DNA from: JAHBVY01 sp964415255
Lineage (GTDB): Bacteria > Myxococcota_A > Polyangia > Polyangiales > Polyangiaceae
DNA: 7,595 nt
Reading direction: 5' to 3'
Assembly: GCA_964415255.1 (NCBI GenBank)
Contig: CAYQAC010000220.1
Location: forward strand, 1-7,595
Part shown: positions 4,652-7,595 of the stretch, piece by piece
Numbering within the stretch: the first letter of the stretch is position 1
How the letters are laid out: each line of letters starts with the position of its first letter
Program-made: the position numbers and the translations under genes
The notes under the pieces: model-generated
Database searches by the model: none
Told to the model about the DNA's origin: nothing
The model's input: only the letters and a program-made list of their open reading frames with translations

Positions 4652-5410
4652 ATGGTAAGCCAGTCGATCATCAGTGAAACCACCCGCGTTCGCGGTCACC
4701 TGAGCGGCAGCGGCTCGCTCCAGGTGGACGGCAGCGTGGAGGGCAACATCCAAGTGGATGGGGACGTGGTCCTCAGCAGCACAGCGCGCGTGCGCGGCGA
4801 CATCCGGGGCGCGAGCCTCCACATCGCGGGGCAGGTTCAGGGCAACCTCCACGCAGAAGACGGCATCTTCCTCGAGGCTGGCGCGCGCGTGGTGGGTGAT
4901 CTCACCGGCGCACGCATCGGCATCGCGGAGGGCGCCTTGGTCCGCGGCCTGGTGCAGACCGGCGCCGAAGCCACGGCGGGAGTGAGCTTGTCAGCGTCCG
5001 CGCAGCATCGTCCCGCAGCGCAGCGTTCGGTGGCAGCGCAGCGTCCGGTGGCAGCGCAGCGTTCGGTAGCGCAGCGTCCTGTAGCGGCGCAGCCTGCAGC
5101 AGAGCGCTCGGTAGCAGCAGAGCGCCCTGCACCCACGGCTCGGCCTGCGGCGGGTCGCTCAGCGCCGGTGGCGCGGCCGTCCGCCACTCGGGTTGACGCC
5201 AGCTCACCCACCGAGCGCGCGAAGCCAAGCGCAGCGCCGCGCACCAAGGCCAGCCCAGAGGCGGCAGACCTCACGAAGCCTAAGGCGAAGGACGCCGCGA
5301 AGGAGTCCGTCAGGGAGCCTGTCAAGGCGCCCGCGCGCTCGAAGCGGCCCCCCGCGCCCGTGGTGCCCGTGGTGAAGCGCGGCGCCGCCAAGAAGAAGCG
5401 GAAGGCCTGA
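4652..5410 (+). CDS. Bactofilin with long basic repetitive C-terminal tail, third of three (BacP-like)
   Basis: Residues 5-105 form the beta-helix core: SIISETTRVRGHLSGSGSLQ, GSVEGNIQVDGDVVL, GQVQGNLHAEDGIFLEAGAR and VVGDLTGARIGIAEGALVRG. Residues from about 116 to 252 form a low-complexity, presumably disordered tail. It has tandem Ala-Gln-Arg-Ser/Pro-Val units (about 118-156), then an Ala/Pro/Arg/Ser stretch, then a Lys-rich end finishing KKKRKA. In M. xanthus, BacP likewise has a long Pro/Lys-rich tail that recruits partners such as the small GTPase SofG and chromosome-segregation proteins. By analogy, this subunit may be the docking arm of a filament built with the two upstream bactofilins. 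A GGAGGGG Shine-Dalgarno (4643-4649) lies just before the ATG. pyrE begins one base after its stop. Confidence 0.9.
   Translation: MVSQSIISETTRVRGHLSGSGSLQVDGSVEGNIQVDGDVVLSSTARVRGDIRGASLHIAGQVQGNLHAEDGIFLEAGARVVGDLTGARIGIAEGALVRGLVQTGAEATAGVSLSASAQHRPAAQRSVAAQRPVAAQRSVAQRPVAAQPAAERSVAAERPAPTARPAAGRSAPVARPSATRVDASSPTERAKPSAAPRTKASPEAADLTKPKAKDAAKESVREPVKAPARSKRPPAPVVPVVKRGAAKKKRKA
5015..5083 (+). repeat. 18-bp tandem repeats encoding the bactofilin 3 tail
   Basis: Three 18-bp units, 5015-5032, 5033-5050 and 5051-5068, of the form GCAGCGCAGCG(T)(T/C)CGGT(G/A), are followed by a 15-bp shortened unit (5069-5083) and diverged units to about 5126. All remain in frame and encode Ala-Ala-Gln-Arg-Ser/Pro-Val. 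The loss of one codon in the fourth unit shows that the tail tolerates length change. Confidence 0.8.
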
Positions 5411-5411
5411 G

Positions 5412-5975
5412 GTGGTCCCCGCCGGCGAGCGCCATCAGCGCCTGCTCACGTTGCTCCGCGAGCGCAGCTTCGCGAATCGGCGGGTGGTGCTGGCGAGCGG
5501 ACGCGAGAGCGACTTCTTCATCGACTGCAAGCAGACGGTGCTCACCGCGGAGGGTCACGCCCTGGTCGGTGAGCTGATGTTCGACCTCTTGAGCTCACTG
5601 CCGATGTGCGACGCCGTGGGCGGGGTGGAGCTCGGCGGCTGCCCCTTGGCCAGCGCGGTGTCGCTCGTGAGCCACCACCGTGGCCGCGACTTACCCGCGC
5701 TCTACATCCGCAAGGCGCGCAAAGATCACGGCACCACCAAGCTGGTGGAGGGGGATCGCGCGCTCGTCCCAGGGCTCCGCGTGGTGATGTTGGAGGACGT
5801 CGTCACCACCGGCGGCTCCTCGCTGCGCGCGGTGGAGGCCCTGAACGAGGCGGGGGCCCAGGTGGTCGGCGTCGCCGCGCTGGTGGACAGGCTAGAGGGC
5901 GGCGCAGACTCGATGGTCGCAGCCGGCCTCCCCTTCCAGAGCCTCTACACCCGCTTGGATTTCCTCCCGGAGTAG
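5412..5975 (+). CDS. pyrE: Orotate phosphoribosyltransferase
   Basis: PyrE converts orotate and PRPP to orotidine 5'-phosphate in de novo UMP synthesis. The 187-residue product has the PRPP-binding motif VVMLEDVVTTGGS (124-136), with the adjacent acidic pair Glu128-Asp129. It also has the OPRTase flexible-loop signature RKARKDHGTTK (100-110) and the N-terminal segment GRESDFFIDCK (30-40), which corresponds to the S-x-Y/F-x-D-x-K region for substrate binding. It is shorter than E. coli PyrE (213 residues) but complete by motif content. The start is a GTG one base after the upstream bactofilin's stop, with GGAAGG (5400-5405) six bases before it, so translation is probably coupled. A metabolic gene at the end of a cytoskeletal operon is unexpected. 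Co-transcription may serve expression only. Confidence 0.93.
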   Translation: MVPAGERHQRLLTLLRERSFANRRVVLASGRESDFFIDCKQTVLTAEGHALVGELMFDLLSSLPMCDAVGGVELGGCPLASAVSLVSHHRGRDLPALYIRKARKDHGTTKLVEGDRALVPGLRVVMLEDVVTTGGSSLRAVEALNEAGAQVVGVAALVDRLEGGADSMVAAGLPFQSLYTRLDFLPE

Positions 5976-5991
5976 TCTCGCTGCGGTCTCA

Positions 5992-6103
5992 GCGCGGTGC
6001 CGTCTAACCCCCAAAAAGGGAGCCCTTGCTCCGGGGTGAAGCGCCCGAACCGGGAGCTGCCGGAGCGGCTGTGTCCGTGGGTTTTGGGAGTTTGGCACCG
6101 CGC
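5992..6103. repeat. 112-nt nested inverted-repeat element downstream of pyrE
   Basis: Four nested pairings are visible. The outer arms are GCGCGGTGCC (5992-6001) and GGCACCGCGC (6094-6103), a perfect 10 bp. Inside them, CCCAAAA (6010-6016) pairs with TTTTGGG (6082-6088), and GCTCCGG (6028-6034) pairs with CCGGAGC (6060-6066). Innermost, CCCG (6044-6047) pairs with CGGG (6051-6054) around AAC. Together these would fold into one long interrupted hairpin on either strand. It begins 17 bases after the pyrE stop, so it may be the 3' structure of the bactofilin-pyrE transcript, a small RNA or a miniature inverted-repeat element. On the minus strand GGAGC-AAGG-GCTCC-CTTTTT also looks like a small intrinsic terminator, but no minus-strand gene feeds it. 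Confidence 0.55.
5993..6013. repeat. Dispersed 21-bp word, copy 2
   Basis: This is the second copy of the word at 2714-2734, differing at one pyrimidine. Here it forms the left outer arm and part of the second arm of the nested inverted-repeat element. The 2714 copy therefore may be a remnant or half of a related element. Confidence 0.6.
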
Positions 6104-6139
6104 CGCGGGGGCTGCTCGCGCGATGAATCGTGATAACCG

Positions 6140-6949
6140 GTGCGATCCAGGGTACCGTACTGGGCTGTGAGGCGAACCTTGGGACAGCGCATCAAGACGC
6201 CTGCGTGGGGGCCCAGCGAGCAGCGCCCCCACACGCCGTGCGCCGGGCTCGCCCTGCTCGCGCTGCCCTTCGTCCTGCTCGCGCCTGGCGTTCTCCGCGC
6301 GGAAACACCGCCCGCAGCGGAGGCTGAGCGCGAGCCCACTCAGGCGGAGATCGAGGCCTGGCTGAAGGCGCGCGCGCTGCCTGACACACGCGACGAGGTG
6401 ACGGGCTCAGAGGAGGCGCCGCCACCGCCGCCGCACGCGCGCGGCTTGGTGGTCGAGGCGGGCCTCGGCGCCATGGGCTACCTCGGCACCTTGAAGCACG
6501 TCTCGCCCACCTCACCGCTGCTCCACCTCCAGCTGGGGTATGAGGTGTTCGATTGGGCGATGGTGTTCGCTGAGGGGGATCTCGCCTACGGCAGCACCAG
6601 CTACGCTAACCCGCCTCCGCAGCCGCGCGCTTACTCGTTCTATGGCTTCGGCGGGGGTGTGCGCTTCACGGTGCGGCCCACGGAGCGCTTCGGCTTGTAC
6701 CTGCAAGGCAGCATCGGCGCGGCGCAAGTCTCAGACGATGTGCTCATCGTCTACGGCTACCGCAGCGCCGATGAGCTGAACCCTTACTACGGCGCCCTGC
6801 TCGGCGCCGAGTGGTACCAGGTGAGCCCTCACCTCGCGCTCGCCGTCTCCGGCGGCGTCCGTAACTACGACGCGGGCCTCAGCCGCCAGCGCGCAAGCGA
6901 GACGGAGCTGGCCTGGCTCGGCTTGGTGTCGCTGCGCTACGCGTTCTGA
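6140..6949 (+). CDS. Exported 8-stranded outer-membrane beta-barrel protein (possibly CglE-like)
   Basis: This 269-residue frame has a Sec signal core, CAGLALLALPFVLLAPGVLRA (34-54, likely cleavage before Glu55). A charged, Pro-rich linker follows (55-100), then a barrel (about 103-269) of eight amphipathic strands, including VVEAGLGAMGYLG, LLHLQLGYEVFD, AMVFAEGDLAYGS, YGFGGGVRFTV, FGLYLQGSIGAA, YYGALLGAEWYQV, LALAVSGGV and LGLVSLRYAF. The terminal aromatic Phe is the usual signal for barrel insertion by Bam. From memory the pattern resembles myxobacterial barrels annotated as gliding-motility protein CglE, but I cannot confirm this. Start choice is uncertain. The GTG at 6140 leaves a long, atypical n-region. 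The in-frame GTG at 6167 lies eight bases after TACCGT (6153-6158), fits a leaderless start, and gives a 24-residue n-region. Confidence 0.8.
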   Translation: MRSRVPYWAVRRTLGQRIKTPAWGPSEQRPHTPCAGLALLALPFVLLAPGVLRAETPPAAEAEREPTQAEIEAWLKARALPDTRDEVTGSEEAPPPPPHARGLVVEAGLGAMGYLGTLKHVSPTSPLLHLQLGYEVFDWAMVFAEGDLAYGSTSYANPPPQPRAYSFYGFGGGVRFTVRPTERFGLYLQGSIGAAQVSDDVLIVYGYRSADELNPYYGALLGAEWYQVSPHLALAVSGGVRNYDAGLSRQRASETELAWLGLVSLRYAF

Positions 6950-6952
6950 GGT

Positions 6953-6987
6953 CAGCGGCGCTGCCCGCGCTGGATGCTGGGCGGCTC
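6953..6987 (-). repeat. Duplicated copy of the 3' end of the reductase gene
   Basis: The 22 bases at 6955-6976 are identical to 7050-7071, which encode the last residues of the ketopantoate-reductase-family gene. Read on the minus strand, the copy gives Ile-Gln-Arg-Gly-Gln-Arg-Arg and then its own in-frame TGA (6954-6952). The C-terminal codons plus a stop therefore exist a second time beyond the gene. It is too short to be a pseudogene and records a local duplication. Confidence 0.65.
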
Positions 6988-7034
6988 AAGTCAGTTCAGC
7001 TGACTAGCGTGGGCGCTGGGCGGCTCAAGTCAGT
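6976..7034. repeat. 20-bp direct repeat carrying hairpin arms
   Basis: The 20 bases at 6976-6995 recur exactly at 7015-7034 (offset 39). They begin GCTGGGCGGCTC and end AAGTCAGT. Each copy supplies the left arm of one hairpin. The 12-base core GGGCGGCTCAAG appears a third time inside the reductase gene at 7459-7470. Confidence 0.8.
6989..7005. terminator. Hairpin 1 in the convergent intergenic region
   Basis: AGTCAG (6989-6994) pairs with CTGACT (7000-7005) across a 5-base loop, 40 bases after the barrel gene's stop. Together with the second hairpin it is the probable terminator region for the two convergent genes. It has no T-run, so efficiency is uncertain. Confidence 0.4.
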
Positions 7035-7045
7035 GTTACTGACTT
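7027..7045. terminator. Hairpin 2 overlapping the reductase stop codon
   Basis: AAGTCAGT (7027-7034) and ACTGACTT (7038-7045) form a perfect 8-bp stem with a 3-base loop. The right arm includes the first two bases of the reductase TAA as read on the plus strand (7044-7046). On the minus strand the stem directly follows translation termination, so it probably stabilises or ends that transcript and may also stop readthrough from the barrel gene. Confidence 0.5.
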
Positions 7046-7595
7046 ATCCGCGGCGCTGCCCGCGCTGGATGCGCTCAAAGAGCGCCTCGGGGCTCAGGTA
7101 GTCTTCAGGGGTGAGCGGCGCGCGCGCCGCGCGCCGGGTGAGCGCGGTGACCGCGCGGCACACCTCGGCGTTAGCAGGCGCTGAGAGGCCGGCTGCGTCA
7201 GCTAGGCGTACTATTTCGCCGCTCAGCTCGTCGATCTCAGTGGCGCGGCCGCGCTCAAGATCAACCAGGGTGCTCGACTTGGCGCTCGGGTGCGCGGTGA
7301 ACAGCGGGCGCGCGGCGCGGACGAACACGGCGTCTGGCAGGGTGAGCAGGCGCGCGATGGCGGTGGGCGGGAGCGCCATCACCCGGGCAGGTCGCCTGCC
7401 GGAGCGCAGCAGCACCTCATGACCCTCCAAGATGCAGGCCGAGAACGCGCGACGCGCCGGGCGGCTCAAGAGCGAGGCCCGGATGGTGAGCCCCGTGGCG
7501 GCGCAGATCCCGTTGTTGAGGTTGAGGAGCAGCTTGCCCGCTTGGAGGTTGCCAATATCCGACGAGAGCGTGAGCGGCAGCCCCACCCCACCGAA
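7044..7595 (-). CDS. Ketopantoate reductase (PanE/ApbA) family enzyme, C-terminal part only
   Basis: The gene enters from the right edge; 183 C-terminal residues are present and the NADP-binding N-terminal domain is outside the window. The visible part is the ApbA C-terminal helical domain. Near its start, QAGKLLLNLNNGICA contains the Lys and Asn that correspond to the catalytic Lys176 and Asn180 of E. coli PanE. Further on, SSTLVDLERGRATEIDELSG matches the PanE substrate-binding segment with its conserved Ser and Glu. PanE reduces 2-dehydropantoate to pantoate with NADPH for pantothenate and CoA synthesis. The family also contains paralogues acting on other 2-oxo acids or of unknown substrate, so panE is not assigned. 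The C-terminus IQRGQRRG is duplicated just beyond the stop. The gene is convergent with the barrel gene. Confidence 0.85.
   Translation of the reverse strand, partial: FGGVGLPLTLSSDIGNLQAGKLLLNLNNGICAATGLTIRASLLSRPARRAFSACILEGHEVLLRSGRRPARVMALPPTAIARLLTLPDAVFVRAARPLFTAHPSAKSSTLVDLERGRATEIDELSGEIVRLADAAGLSAPANAEVCRAVTALTRRAARAPLTPEDYLSPEALFERIQRGQRRG

Noticed and set aside
4837..5391. 184-codon minus-strand frame opposite bactofilin 3
   Set aside because: It mirrors the repetitive tail codons of the real gene; low-complexity Ala/Arg/Thr sequence without any domain.
3620..5411. ParA/ParB or SofG-like partner genes expected beside bactofilins
   Set aside because: No P-loop or ParB motif is encoded on either strand here; they may lie elsewhere in the genome.
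5992..6103. tRNA or tRNA-like gene in the structured element
   Set aside because: GGTTCG-like bases are present on the minus strand, but there is no cloverleaf, acceptor stem of 7 bp or anticodon arm in the right order.

Overview
This is a GC-rich, gene-dense bacterial chromosome segment. The gene content suggests the Myxococcota (the old Deltaproteobacteria). It has three tandem bactofilins, the last with a long basic tail like Myxococcus xanthus BacP, and an 8-stranded outer-membrane barrel that resembles myxobacterial envelope and motility proteins. Proteins are rich in Ala, Pro and Arg, and third codon positions are strongly GC-biased. The taxonomic call is an inference. No mobile element, CRISPR array, tRNA or rRNA is visible.

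Layout. At the left edge is the 5' part of a DUF423 membrane protein (minus strand, leaving the window). Next is a minus-strand exported protein with two OB-fold-like domains joined by Ala/Pro linkers (312-1220). A 125-bp divergent promoter region separates it from a plus-strand all-helical protein of unknown function (1346-2557). Then comes a 351-bp gene-poor stretch holding two and a fraction copies of a 54-bp tandem repeat, followed by trmH, a tRNA ribose 2'-O-methyltransferase (2909-3619).

The centre is an apparent operon (3905-5975): three bactofilin genes and then pyrE (orotate phosphoribosyltransferase), which starts one base after the third bactofilin ends. The first two bactofilins are little more than the beta-helix core. 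The third carries a roughly 135-residue repetitive, Lys/Arg-rich tail. This suggests a mixed cytoskeletal polymer with one subunit providing a docking or nucleic-acid-facing arm. A hairpin lies between the first and second genes.

To the right, a 112-nt nested inverted-repeat element follows pyrE. Next are a plus-strand outer-membrane barrel (6140-6949) and, convergent with it, the C-terminal part of a ketopantoate-reductase-family enzyme (7044 to the edge). The 94-bp gap between them holds two related hairpins and a duplicated copy of the reductase's last codons.

Expression signals. Four starts (DUF423, the OB-fold protein, the helical protein and trmH) lie just downstream of an extended -10-like element GCTA(G/T)G, usually with no convincing Shine-Dalgarno. 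This suggests leaderless or near-leaderless mRNAs. Downstream operon genes instead have clear GGAGG-type sites. I saw no obviously new defence or mobile system. The most unusual content is the bactofilin trio coupled to pyrE, the non-coding repeats, and the tandem OB-fold exported protein.
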